Below the pieces are notes generated by a model that saw nothing but the letters and a program-made list of their open reading frames with translations, did no database searches and was not told where the DNA came from. A stretch of 64,000 nucleotides of DNA from Adineta vaga. Its lineage: Eukaryota > Rotifera. Shown piece by piece: positions 40,569 through 52,896 of this stretch. The number at the start of each line of letters is the position of its first letter. Positions within the stretch are counted from its first letter, which is position 1. A program made the translations under genes and the position numbers. The stretch spans positions 3,844,001 through 3,908,000 of the forward strand of contig CP075493.1 of the NCBI GenBank assembly GCA_021613535.1. Reading direction: 5' to 3'.

Positions 40569-42562
40569 CTAAGTTGTTTTAAATGATACGAGATGATAAT
40601 GATCCATATCCAGAACATGTGGATTGATCAAATGATGTTGAACTAACAAACCTACTGTTGTCAATGCAAGTTTTTCTTCCACGGCTGGACCACGATTCTG
40701 CCAGTACTCACCAAATACACCATGTGAATCAGCGGGATTTAACTCACTCACACGATATCCAGACATTGCAATCCACACTGTCAAACGATGCATATCTTGA
40801 TCAGCTATCAATACAGGTACACATCCTTTGTATTTACTTCGATCAAATTCATCAACAAACGCTTGATAAACATCATCGCGTCGACCTTCTCTCAAATCGT
40901 TAGCAAATATAGGTAAAGCAAATACAATAGCAACGATATTTTCGAAGATTGCTCCATCTTCTTCCAATACTTGTCGAATGGCTCGTGCGGAAAGTGCTCT
41001 AACTCTTGCATCGATACCAATATGTCTTCCGGCGAACACGCCAAGTCCGATGCCAGTTTCGACAACAACCTGAATACCCTCTTTGTCACATGCATACAAT
41101 CGAAGTCTTGCCATTCGCATGAGATCAGCGAGAAGTTGCTGTTCGAGAAGTTGAGCACGAGGAGCTTTTGCTTTGATACGAAAATCTCGGCCATTGTACA
41201 CAAATGGAAAACCTGTTCTTGGATCGATTTCATAGACATCTGGCCAATTAGCGACATAAGTAGTGATATCGTTGATATCATGAATGCGACCAGCGAAATC
41301 GATACCAGTGACCGAGACAAGTTTGATACGATGAGGCCAATCGTGTTTGAGTTCTCGTTGAATGAGATGAGCATCGAATTCCATTAGGATGGGACATTGT
41401 GAAATACGAACAACGAACTTCATAGCAAACGCTTCGGCGCCTGATTTGGTTAATCCTTGAAGAGCTCGACGAAGAAAGGTTTTACTTATACCGATCGCGT
41501 CTTCATCTGCATAGACTTTGTATGAACGTTGCCAATCGATAATTTCTTGTACAGTCATTGCAAAAGAGGTTCTTCCATTGCCGGGAAATTTGATGATCAT
41601 GTTTGGATCGAGCAGATACGGAGCTCTACCCAATTGGAATGATTTCACACCATGAACAATATATTCTCCAGCAACATTTCTGAATTGAAATGTTTGTGCA
41701 AGAAATGTTTCCATTTGAGTTGTTTGGTAGTCACAATCGCCACTCATCGGTCCATTTTTATCCATTGGAGCTAGTTTTCCAATACTTTCAAATAATTGGA
41801 GAATCTGTTTATTCATAGTAGGATGTGCATTGAAATAAATACTTTGATATGGATCTGAATTCGTCTGTGAAATTGGAGCTACATCAGTTACGCGTCTTCG
41901 TGTTTGTGGTGGAGGATTCGATCTTGGTGGCATAGGTAGATCAGATGCATTTCGTTCAGTTTGTCTATCCGAAATAAAACCTATTTCTGGTGGTAACGAA
42001 TAACGTGAGGTTCGTGGAGAGAAAAGTCGTTGTGTATGTGATGAAGGAAACTGTTTTCCTCGTGTCGGTGGAGGATTTGCTTGTTGCGCTGCAACAAGTG
42101 TTTTTTCAATTTTAATTAAGTCAGATGATACTATATCTTTTTTAACTAAATTTAATTCATTTTGTTGTTTTACATATTCTCCACAAGTTTTCAGTAAATT
42201 ATTTAAATTTTCCATATCACGATCTGTATATTTATTTGTACGTTTTTTCGAATGAAGTTCATTGGAAATCTTATTCAACGAATTATTTATTTGAGTATTG
42301 GATTCTTTAATTAATTGTTGAATTTCTGTTCGAACTTTTTTTGCTGCTAATTGAATCTTTCCAATTGAATCTTTTTCCCATTGACCAATTTGATTCAAAA
42401 GATTCTTTTCCGTTTGTGCTTGAACAACACGTTGTTTTAATTTCTCATGACGTTTTTCGATGTCATTCATTTGATTTGACACATTCGCTCGACTATTATC
42501 TAAATGATGAACATAATTTATATTTTCACTGCTTAATAAATTTGATACTTACCACGATTCAT
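40569..42562 (-). CDS. Coiled-coil protein with macro/MavL-like C-terminal domain, intact copy
   Basis: Two exons, 42562-42553 and 42499-40569, 646 aa. The N-terminal ~170 residues form a charged coiled coil, followed by a proline/arginine-rich linker (NPPPTRGKQFPSSH). From about residue 230 a globular domain runs to the end: MDKNGPMSGDCDYQTTQME, VHGVKSFQLGR, WQRSYKVYADEDAIGISKTF, VVETGIGLGVFAGRHIGIDA, IVAIVFALPIF and NPADSHGVFGEYWQNRGPAV. The glycine-rich VETGIGLGVFAG loop after a beta strand, the following helix and the NPADSHG..GEYW signature recall macro-type ADP-ribose-binding folds, in particular the DUF4804/MavL-like group known from Legionella. This is my recognition, not a search. 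GC is about 52% in a counted 60-base sample (40981-41040), far above the surroundings, and the domain lacks introns. Biochemical role unknown; ADP-ribose binding or hydrolysis is a hypothesis. Confidence 0.6.
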
Positions 42563-43376
42563 AGTTAATTTTTTGTCTAATAACTTGTTTTCTTTTCCAG
42601 TTCAGTAAATGAAGAATGAAATTAGTTTTTCTAGTCAACATCAGAAGTGCAAGGAAGAAGAAAAATATCGTGTAATTTTTCTTCGTTCTCATGCACATGC
42701 ATTTTTCTCGTTTATTTTTGTGTTTTTAAGCAATCTCAGGTAAGAAAAAACACAACAACAGTAGTGAAGATGAATGTCAAACGATATGTTTCATTAGAAA
42801 CAACATCGATTTTTCATTTTTGTCATAATAAACAGTAAACTTAAACAAATGAAGAATCTTGCAAATAATTCATGATGAAAAGTGATTTGCAAAGATCTGG
42901 TAGCTTTGTAGTTGAATTGAATCCCTAAACGTAAAATACAGAGAAAAATGAAGATTGTTGGAAGAATTTGTTTGCATCTTCTTGTTCGATTACATCGTAT
43001 GAATCGATGTTCACATTGAATTTCATGCGCTAGATTCCGAATTAGTTCTTTTGTTTCTTGAAGTATTTGAATTATTTTTGCCATTTGCTCTTTAGTTGGA
43101 GTATCAGTTTTCTTTAATTGAAAAATCAATTCTTTATTGAGAAAGAAAGAAAGAATTGGTTACATATCGATAATATGAAATAAATCTATAAATACGTTCT
43201 GGTAATTTGAATGCATGATAGTTCACTTGATTGATCAACAGCTAATTGAAGAAATTCATCGCGAAGTCGATATCGTCCTGTTGAACTGATTTGACATTCG
43301 ATAATTTCGAAATTATCAAGGAGTTTGTTTCAAGCAGAAGTTGAATTGAAATCAATAGTCTTCGTTATGCTCTTTT
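42563..43376. other. Spacer with no confident gene
   Basis: On the minus strand, open segments at about 43129-42794 and 43340-43200 carry peptide-like stretches (ECQISSTGRYRLRDEFLQLA; basic and hydrophobic segments) that do not join cleanly. They may be remnants of a decayed gene related to one of the neighbours, or chance. Confidence 0.3.
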
Positions 43377-44270
43377 TTAATTTGAATGAAAAATATGAAC
43401 GAATTGTCTTATTTCTCTCTCCATTGTTTTTGTCGTACTACTTTTTTTTAATGGATTCCACCAATTATTTGGTCTTGCTTTGATTTGTTGAAATTTAATG
43501 TTCTGACGAACAACTATCGTATCTAATTCATATGGTAAAACGATTTTCATTGTTTTATCATGAATAGCAATTGTATGAAATAGAAATTCAAGAAATATCA
43601 ATTTACCTCGCCACTGAGCATATGCATCTTGAGGGTGAGAGTATATAACGACTGCGATCAACCGCACAAACCATTTCATTTGCCCACGGAAGAATGAACG
43701 TTCCAGGTGCTAAATGCCAATTATACCAGCTATCTATATTACTCTATATATTATAGGAAAGTTGAGCAGTGACAAGATCGTATGATGAAGAATAAAGGTC
43801 ATGAAGAGAACGAAATGCTTGCACAGATGGTATGGTAAATCTTCTTCAATAAACCAAACAAATGAATAATTAGTAGAAATTCGTGAAAAATAATAAAGGG
43901 CTTTCTTCCATGCTGTACATATTTTATTCGAGCCGAGTACATTAGCTTGTTGTTAACCATATTTGATAGCAATCGGTTCATTTACTTGAAAAAATCGTAA
44001 AGATGACGATGACGATGATGATGATAATGATGGAATTGAAACATTTTTATCGTCGACCACAATAAAAATATCGATAGCTGGAATACCTTTGATCGGTAAT
44101 ATACAAATAACTAGAGGAAAAAAAGTATCACAAGCTGGTCTACGCATACTTTGACGAATACAATGATAAATATTCGTAGTATCGACTATGACACTTAGTA
44201 TTTCAGGTGTTACCTCTACCAGAATAAAAATTAATAAAATTAAATATTTTATCTTCACTTGTTTTTACGG
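43377..44270 (-). pseudogene. Decayed glycosyltransferase-like gene
   Basis: Pieces of one protein can be followed along the minus strand only by changing frame. An N-terminal hydrophobic segment (ILLIFILVEVTPEIL) is followed by IPAIDIFIVVDDKN, a serine run, FFQVNEPIAIKYG, then an in-frame TAA at the next codon, QQANVLGSNKICTAWKKALY, FVWFIEED, a shift to FTIPSVQAFRSLHDLYSSSY, WHLAPGTFILPWANEMVCAV, another shift to DAYAQWRGKLIFLEFLFHTI, and PNNWWNPLK. The 'FIVVDD', 'WKKALYYF', 'IEED' and 'LAPGTF' elements look like a bdelloid glycosyltransferase-like family of type II Golgi proteins. At least one nonsense codon and two frameshifts make it a pseudogene. It lies between the two macro-like copies on the same strand. 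Confidence 0.6.
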
Positions 44271-44942
44271 TAAAATTTATATCAGCAAGAAACATAGATG
44301 CGTTTAATCAATGTTTTTTTCCCAGATATATGTAAATAACGGGTGATAGAATAGCTTTTGGACAACATGTTGAGAGCTACAATTCCTATATAAAAGGTAC
44401 TAAGACATTTTTTTTGTATTGTTTGGATAGATTGTCACAATCTCTATTTGTGATATAAATACGATCGATCTTCGTGAATATGTTTTTTCTACGCTTGAAC
44501 AGCATAGTAATATTTAAAAAAACGATACAGTAAACCATTTGGCATTCGACAGATTTAAAAGATCAACGGCAATTTTTTAATAGAATAAAACGTTACAAAA
44601 ATGGCCGAATAAAATCAGTATTTTATGGCATCACTATTTGAGAAAGCGAAATATTTTTAGTGTAGTCTGACTTATAGAAATTATTTTTCAGTGTATCTTG
44701 CTGCTATTATAGAGGCTTAAGACTCTTCTTATAGAATAATGTTCCATAATGATTTTCTTAGAGAATCTTCAACTAGTAAACGACTTTTGGAACGTTTCAT
44801 TCGATTATAAACTGCCGTTGATCGATCGTATTTAAACGATAATTATCATGTGCTCTTCTTGTTAACACAGAGATTTATTCAAGTGAAAACTTTCATTATT
44901 GAAAGAAAATCAGTAATATAAAAAATTGCCAGTATTTCATAG
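44271..44942. other. Spacer, nothing recognised
   Basis: AT-rich sequence between the decayed glycosyltransferase-like gene and the second macro-like copy. No open frame of note. Confidence 0.5.
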
Positions 44943-46844
44943 CTATAGCGGTGTTGTCGGCGTTTTCATTGATACGAGACGATAATGATCCATATCCAGA
45001 ACATGTGGATTGATCAAATGATGTTGAACTAACAAACCTACTGTTGTCAATGCAAGTTTTTCTTCCACGGCTGGACCACGATTCTGCCAGTATTCACCAA
45101 ATACACCATGTGAATCAGCGGGATTTAACTCACTCACACGATATCCAGACATTGCAATCCACACTGTCAAACGATGCATATCTTGATCAGCTATCAATAC
45201 AGGTACACATCCTTTGTATTTACTTCGATCAAATTCATCAACAAACGCTTGATAAACATCATCGCGTCGACCTTCTCTCAAATCGTTAGCAAATATAGGT
45301 AAAGCAAATACAATAGCAACGATATTTTCGAAGATTGCTCCATCTTCTTCCAATACTTGTCGAATGGCTCGTGCGGAAAGTGCTCTAACTCTTGCATCGA
45401 TACCAATATGTCTTCCGGCGAACACACCAAGTCCGATGCCAGTTTCGACAACAACCTGAATACCCTCTTTGTCACATGCATACAATCGAAGTCTTGCCAT
45501 TCGCATGAGATCAGCGAGAAGTTGTTGTTCGAGAAGTTGAGCACGAGGTGCTTTTGCTTTGATACGAAAATCTCTACCATTGTAGACAAATGGAAAACCT
45601 GTTCTTGGATCGATTTCATAGACATCTGGCCAATTAGCGACATAAGTAGTGATATCGTTGATATCATGAATGCGACCAGCGAAATCGATACCAGTGACCG
45701 AGACAAGTTTGATACGATGAGGCCAATCGTGTTTGAGTTCTCGTTGAATGAGATGAGCATCGAATTCCATTAGGATGGGACATTGTGAAATACGAACAAC
45801 GAACTTCATAGCAAACGCTTCGGCGCCTGATTTGGTTAATCCTTGAAGAGCTCGACGAAGAAAGGTTTTACTTATACCGATCGCATCCGTCTGCATAGAC
45901 TTTGTATGAACGTTGCCAATCGACAATTTCTTGTACAGTCATTTTGAACGAATCACTCGTACGTCTTGGAAAGTCTATTTGCATGTTTGGATCTAATGTC
46001 TGAAGGGGCCTGCCTAATCGAAATGATTTAACACCGTGAACAATACATTCATCGGAACGATTTTTGAATTCAAAATTTTTTGCAAGAAACTTTTCCATTT
46101 GAGTTGTTTGGTAGTCACAATCGCCACTCATTGTTCCATTTTTATCCATTGGGGCTAATTTTCTTAGCTCTTCAAATAAACTTTTCATTTTCCGAAGATT
46201 AGACTTATTGCCAGAAAAAACTACATTTTGGTGTTCGTATTGTTGCTTTAACAGTGTTTTCTCTAGCAAAACGGATGGCATAGGTCGATGTTCGTTAGAA
46301 GGATCAACTTCTGATGTTTTACTTTGCTTATTTATTGTATCGATTACAACATCGACTGATGACAAATCAGCCAAACGTAGTTTGATTTCAGATATGCGCT
46401 TTAGTTCTTGTTCATTCGCGTCGAGTAAGTTTTTCCATTGCAAAATATCAGTTTTTGTATATTTTTTATTCTTTAATTTTGCATTAAATTCACAGGTGAA
46501 ATTTTCAATGGAATCATTTATGGCTTGGTGTGAAGTTTCTATTTCTTGTTTTAATAGCTTTTCCCCTTGTTTGGCTTTAGATTTAATATGTGCTAAAGAT
46601 TCTTTTTTCCATTTATCTACCTCGGATAATAATGTTTTTATGGGATTGTTTTCACGAAGACTGTTTGTTAAATCGACCGTTTGCTGTTCGAGACGTTTGA
46701 TTTCATTTACTAATGATGATGATGATTGCGAGGATTGATTTTGCTTTGAATCTCTGATCTTCGAACAGCCACATTTCCAGTGTGGGGAATATGTCTTCTG
46801 ACAGAAGTGGACTTTTGTTCTTTTTTTTGTCTATCTGTACTCAT
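44943..46844 (-). pseudogene. Second macro/MavL-like copy, frameshifted
   Basis: Paralogue of 40569-42562. The 5' part (to about 45945) codes for a coiled coil (SEVDKWKKESLAHIKSKAKQ) and the start of the globular domain (MDKNGTMSGDCDYQTTQMEK), clearly related but diverged. The 3' part (about 45943-44971) is nearly identical at the nucleotide level to the intact copy. At about 45886 the second copy lacks 2 nt relative to copy 1 (YADEDAIGISK becomes YADGCDRYK then stop), so the reading frame breaks between two long open segments, 46740-45868 and 45926-44943. The probable start MSTDRQKKEQKS at 46844 is also out of frame with the coiled coil, either through an unseen intron or a change in the A8 run near 46825. 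The C-terminal tail (SMKTPTTPL) differs from copy 1. Probably a recent pseudogene or an assembly indel. Confidence 0.65.
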
Positions 46845-49800
46845 AAGAATATTGACGGTTAACAATGTGAAACGATGTTGACTTGTCCTCACTTGAAAAT
46901 GAAAGACTATGCAAAGAAATCATGAGTTTTTATCGTTCTATTTTATGACTCGTCATCTATTTCGTTTTGAGATGAAAAAAAAACAGATAACGAGCAAATT
47001 AAGACAAAAAGCAAGTATATAAATCTTTTATTGTTTCTTATCAACATTTCAATTTTTTCGTATATCTTCCAAGAAAACAAAGAATATGACAAATTTCACA
47101 GATCTGTGAAAAATAGGTATATTCAAATCAGTCTTACAAGACATTACTAAGATTTTTCAAAGAAAAAGATTACTACAGTCTACATATGAATTAGCAACTT
47201 CACCTTCGCGTTGTACATTTCATTTCTTGTTTTTATTGTTGAGTACTATGTCATTGAAAAAACGAATTACAAATCATATTAACCGTGAAAATAACATATG
47301 TTTTCACTATACGTCACTCATGTTCTAATAGAAATTTGTTTTTCTAAATGGTAATAACATGTATTTGTGGGTAAAAACAGATCCAGTTCATTTTGCGATG
47401 ATATATAAATAGCATGAGTGAATAGATGATTGCTATGTGTAGTTAATAGAAAGGTATGTTTTCATTTCAGGAAATCTTCTATATAGATGTGATGATTTGC
47501 CAGAGAGATTGCCTAAGAAAAGACAAATGTGTTATTCCGAAGAATTTTTGTCTAAACTAAATGCATATTAACTATCTGACGTTAAAGTAGTTGAAAAGTG
47601 TAAAAAAATGTTGTTCTCTGTAAGAATGTCAATTGAATTTAGAAAAAATCCTAGATAAGCCATCCATTGTTTAGCACAAGATCATCCTACTTTGATTGAA
47701 AGCATTAAATATTGAGAAAGACAATATATGGGTGTACTGAAACGTGTGTATTTGTAACATGTTTCTATTAATTTACGAACTGTCATTTATAAAGAACTTT
47801 TGAAACCGAATACAAAGGTGATTATTTCTTAGATGGTTAATGAGTTGATTGTAAAACTATATTTATTAATGGTTTATGTTATATACTCTTATCCAACCAG
47901 AGAATTTTTTGCAAATAAAAGTGAGAATGTCAGTTGTCACTTATTTCTATATTCCATCTAGTCATTACGTGTACTCCTTTCATCTAACTGTAACTATCAG
48001 CTAGATATAAAAGTGTACATACTCTATGAGTCTTGTGCAAGAAGCGATCTTTGAACTCTTCTCCACTACGACTAAGTTCATTAAAATAATGGTCGATCGA
48101 AATTTTGATTAGCCACATGAATTGAAAATAGGTTGATTGAATCAAATACCTATGAAGAGATTCTATATTTTGATAATAATCATGACTGAAAAACAGAATT
48201 AAAATCACTACTAAGTGCACAGATTCAATGGAAATTATCAGTCTCTTTTTTCTGCACAAAAGCAAATGCGAGCCTCAGGGCAACATTTATACAATTATCT
48301 GTCGGTTCGTTCGACGAGCCACAATATCACATCATCATTTCAAAGCTCGTTTTGTTCCAAGTAGAACAAGAGTTAATGATCAAAGTCATTGTAAGCATTC
48401 AGATTGTATGCAACATTAGATCTATCAGAATGAATGCAATATTAATATCTTAAAAACACTGTACCATAGTTTTCTCTTGCAAAGAATTACTCACTGGAAA
48501 GAATAATTACTATTTTATAAATACAGAATTCTTTCAGAAATCATCAAAAAGTCATTTAATCTTTCAAGTAAATTTAACACATTCTTTTGTTATTTACGAA
48601 ATTTAACAATTGCATTGGATCGTTTCATATACATTCACAAAAGTCAGATCTTGCTATGACAGTGATTCTATCATAAACATTGTAACTGCATCATTCTAAT
48701 GACAGTTGCTCTATACATGTATTTCAAGATTATAAAACTTCTTTATAATTCAACTATAAGATTAATTTCCATTAAGATTTTGTATGTTTTTAATTGAACG
48801 AGCATCTTTTTTCTTTAATGAAACTAAACAATCTCTCTGTTTCTTTTTATTCATGAATCAAATCTTTTCTCGAACATTTTTTCAAGTTGCTTATCGATGA
48901 ATCTCATATGGCAATTCATATGTTAACTCTTCAAGGAAGGAAGACATTCATATCCGTCCGGTTTTAAATCAACTCAGAATCTACTTCCCAAAATCGTTTA
49001 TCATATTCTTCATTTATATATTGAATATTTTTCTCACCATATCGAACTAGTCGCATAAATTCTAAAAACAAAAAGATTTTGATCTTTAATTGCTACAACT
49101 AAAAAAAGCATTGTAGAAGAAATAAATGATGAAATAATCTCTATTAATATGTCATCAATCTTTTACAAAGTTTTGCTTTTCTTTACAACTGAAAAAAAAA
49201 ACTTAAAAATATGCACATAAATTTCCATTTCCTACTGTTGTGCTTCATCAAATAATTTATTGTTCAAAGATAAATTCACACATCATTTGTTTTATTCATT
49301 AGTTGACAAACTCAATCAATTCAATGCATTTGACATAGAGTTATATCATGTCAGAGAATAGAAAAAAAGTGATGATTCTTCGACTTTCATGCATCGAATC
49401 AAGCTGACAAATCCAACACAATGTCAAATGGTCATTCTACATGATTACTCACATGCACATCACATCATTAATAAAGATAAACTATCTCGCATAAAAAAAA
49501 GTAACTTTCTAATTTAAATTAAATCCAGACCTTTCTTGTATTTCTCTTTCTTCTCAATTGTTATAATGTCTTTACTCATATTGATACTGTCGGATACACA
49601 TTGCGTGACAATATTCATATACATGCAATGTTGCCAATAGAATTAGAAGAAAAAAAACGCATTTCTCGGATAGACGACAATTCTGATTGACTTTTCTCTC
49701 GGTATTTTCGAAGAAACACAATTTCTGATTTGATTTCTATTACTTTAACAATCTTGTCTACAAGACGAATTTAGTCAAACACTAACATGCAATAGGTAAC

Positions 49801-51172
49801 CTTTTTTCATCAACTTTTCTTTTCATATTAGATAGAAGCGTGCTTACTTTTTTTTCCTACTAATTCCTATCATAATAGTTTATATCCTGCTTTATTCTCT
49901 CGCCTATTCTGTTGAGTAACAACATACACAAAGAAGAAGAAGAAGAAGAAGAAGAAAGAAAGAAGGAAAAAAAACTCTATATTATTATTATATTTAATAA
50001 ACGATAGATGGAGAGAAGAGAAGAATTGAGTTCTTTTTATCAATGTATATATGTAAACACATTGTGTTTTTTTTTAATGAGAATAGTATGCATGATGAAC
50101 ACAGTAAGTATGATATTCAAAAAGAAATTAATTATTTATCGATGAAAACTATTATGTAGTACTCGATTTTTTTTTCTACATCAAGTGAACATCATCAAAG
50201 AATCTTTTACTATTCTTTTTAGCTATAAAAAACAATTAAAACACATCCCTCAAAGTCATTAATATAACATATAAGAGTCAATAATCCATTTCCAAGTATT
50301 TTTATTTAATGAAAAAGAGAAAAAAGAGAATCAGAAGATTCATGTCAGTTTGATGTTCAAGACATTATCATATATTCGAGATTCCCTTTCTTTTTTATCT
50401 GTTCCCAGAGTATAATTCGCTTAGTAATGACAAGCGAAGTTCGAATCTAATACTATGTGACATTGATTATGCCCTCGGGGATTTCAATACGACTGTTGTT
50501 CTAGATGAAGAGAGAACGAAAGCGTAAGGCAACTTTTCTTTCTTAGGCTTTTAAAGTTCACTTTTCTCCCGTCTTTTTTTTCTCTCTCTCTCTATGTATT
50601 CGATGTTATTTTAATTAAAAGTGAACGAGTAAGATTGTCGGTGATTTTTTAACTCATATGCATATATACATAATACTATGCCTTGTCAAAATGCCTTTTA
50701 AGCCTTCATCATTCTCTTCTAACAAAATGATTAAGGTGTCGACAATTGCTATTACATTGGCGAACATCGTTAGTTGATTTTCTACTTCATCACTAGCATA
50801 GAAAAATTAGATTTTCCTCATATAAAAAAACGAGAGAGAGAGAGTTGTTTCTTGCGCATGCTCGAACATATATATATATATATATATATTACTCGAAGGA
50901 GAAAAGAAGAAGCAAGTAGAAGAAGATTAATTGAAAAATCTGCACAAGACGACAATAACCGTGTGGCAAGAGACAAAGTCCATTCATTATCTCCTCACAT
51001 GCGTGAATACTGATTGAAAGAGAAAGACAAAAAAAAATGGTAGCAAGAATATTCATTTAAATCTTGTCATTTACAGATACATCTTTATGATGAATTCATT
51101 AACAACAACAATGAGAAGATGTTGTTGCGAATATTAAATGAAGGTATTTTATCTTAAACATGTTTATTTACC
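46845..51172. other. Long gene-poor region
   Basis: About 4.3 kb with no supported gene. It contains a GAA/GAAA microsatellite at 49931-49967, a (GA) run near 50832-50844 and a (TA) run at 50869-50890. A GTTCGAATC word near 50438 resembles a tRNA T-loop but the rest of a tRNA is not there. Short open frames at 47984-48265, 48228-48419 and 50774-51013 are not convincing. Confidence 0.45.
49931..49967. repeat. GAA/GAAA microsatellite
   Basis: Perfect AAG/GAA units pass into GAAA units. Ordinary simple repeat in the gene-poor region. Confidence 0.85.
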
Positions 51173-52896
51173 ATGAGCTGCCGCCTGTGGGTGATGCTCA
51201 TATTTATCATTTTTCAAGTCAAATTCAAAGTAATAACATTGAACTATTCTCCAGGTAAAGAGTATTTAATTTTTGTAAATTATATTCATATCTTTTATTT
51301 TTCAGATTGCTTCTACGAAAAACGTATTAATACTGCTTTGCAAGGTTACAATGATTTAAGTGATCAATGGTTATCAGATTTTGATTGTTTTGATCGTTGT
51401 TTAAGAATTGATCAACAGAAATGTCGATCATTTGAATATTGGCATCGAGAAGAAGCTGGTTTATGTGTACGTGCTAATATTTCATTAACAGATTATCCAA
51501 ATAAAACAGGATATAGTAAATCTGTTGATTATTATGAAATTAACTGTCGACGAGATATCAAAGGTTTACTTTCTTTCCTTTTTATCTTTATTAACTGGAT
51601 TTTTTTGTTTAGCTGTAAAACCAACCATTGTCCATTGTCCAGATGATCAATTATTTTTAACGGTACGATTAAATGGAATTCCTTGGAATAATGTACAATT
51701 AGGTGATATAAATTGCAAACCAAGTTGGTTCAATGAAAGTCATGTACAATTTATAACCAATATTGACAATTGTTCATTGGTATGGATGAAAGAGAAGATT
51801 AAGAAGGAATTTGAAAGAATAAGAAGAGTATCTTTCGACTTAAATCACTATTCCTATTTCGATTTAAAGATTTCCCATGAGTCATTCGAGATTTTTTCAT
51901 CATTCTTTATATAGATCTTAACAAACAATTCTATTATTGGCAAAATTCGTTGGACTAGTGCCTTTAAAAATGAAAATTTTACTAAACAATACGAACGTTT
52001 TTTCATTTGTGCAAGTAATCTCTATCAAATACGTACATCAACAATTGCAAATCATAAACATACTATATCAGTACTTTCAAATCCTCATAAAATCTCGTCT
52101 GATGATAAAAAATCGACTTCACCTTACAGGTAAAAATATGTTCGAAAAAGAAAAGAATGACATTTTCATTTCTCTTTTCAATAGAATTAATTTACAATGG
52201 AGTTTACATAATCACTCTTATGATTGTCCAAATCCATGTTATGTTTCACTTTTTTCGTTTTTAAATGTCACACTTATTGATTTATCATTAATAACATCAA
52301 AATATTCCATTGATTCATGTGATTTACAAGCTCTGTCTCCATATACACATTATCTTCAATCAAAACGATTGATTTCTCAAGGGTAAACTGATCAAATGAA
52401 AAAAAAGAGACGACAAACGATTTCTTTTCCTTTAGTTGTTCCGTTGATCCAACTGTGATTCATATACCAATTCATTCATCTCAGTTATCAATATTTTATT
52501 TTTCATTTTATCTTTATCAAATCCTTAAAGAACCTATACCATTTCAAATTCAATGTCAAATTTTACACAATGATGAAAATATACAATCATCATCAGATAT
52601 TGATTGTACATCAATCGATATCAATCGTTCATCAATGAATAGAAATGATAAACGAGATTATTTCTATACATTATTTCGTTCATCATCAGTTCATGTTACA
52701 CGAGATATACCATCAGTTGAATCTAACAAAGATTTATTTCATAAACAAAGTAAGATTTTTTTTTCGTTGAAAATTTTATCGAATGTCTTTATTTTTCCTT
52801 TCTTTCTTTCTAGAAACTATTATTTCAATCGCAACCGTCCATTATATAGAGTGCTCTCTTTTTGCCTTGTATGTTCTTATACTATATGCCGTTTAG
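51173..52896 (+). CDS. Secreted or membrane PAN + ZP domain protein
   Basis: Seven exons. A signal peptide (MSCRLWVMLIFIIFQVKFKV) is followed by a PAN/apple-type module (DCFYEKRINTALQGYN, CFDRCL, CRSFEYWHR, CVRANISL, YYEINC) and then a ZP module beginning VHCPDDQLFLTVRLNGIPW, with LGDINCKPSWF, VQFITNIDNCSL, INLQWSLHNHSYDCPNPCYV and CSVDPTVIHIPIH. A basic NDKRDYF sequence could be the usual ZP cleavage site. The last exon gives a C-terminal membrane segment (CSLFALYVLILYAV) and stop at 52894-52896. PAN-ZP proteins polymerise into apical extracellular matrices or cuticle in ecdysozoans; a role in the rotifer integument or gut lining is inference. Cysteine pairs expected of PAN and ZP-N are present. 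Frame is intact at all junctions. Confidence 0.82.

Noticed and set aside
40658-41387. Plus-strand open frames of 81 and 138 codons opposite the macro-like domain, repeated at 45044-45773
   Set aside because: They are antisense shadows of a GC-richer coding region; their conservation between copies follows from the near-identity of the tract.
46710-46892. Open frame starting further upstream of the second macro-like copy as a separate small gene
   Set aside because: It overlaps the probable N-terminus of the macro-like copy in another frame and has no features of its own.
50430-50450. GTTCGAATC word resembling a tRNA T-loop
   Set aside because: No A-box, no acceptor-stem pairing and no anticodon arm could be fitted around it.
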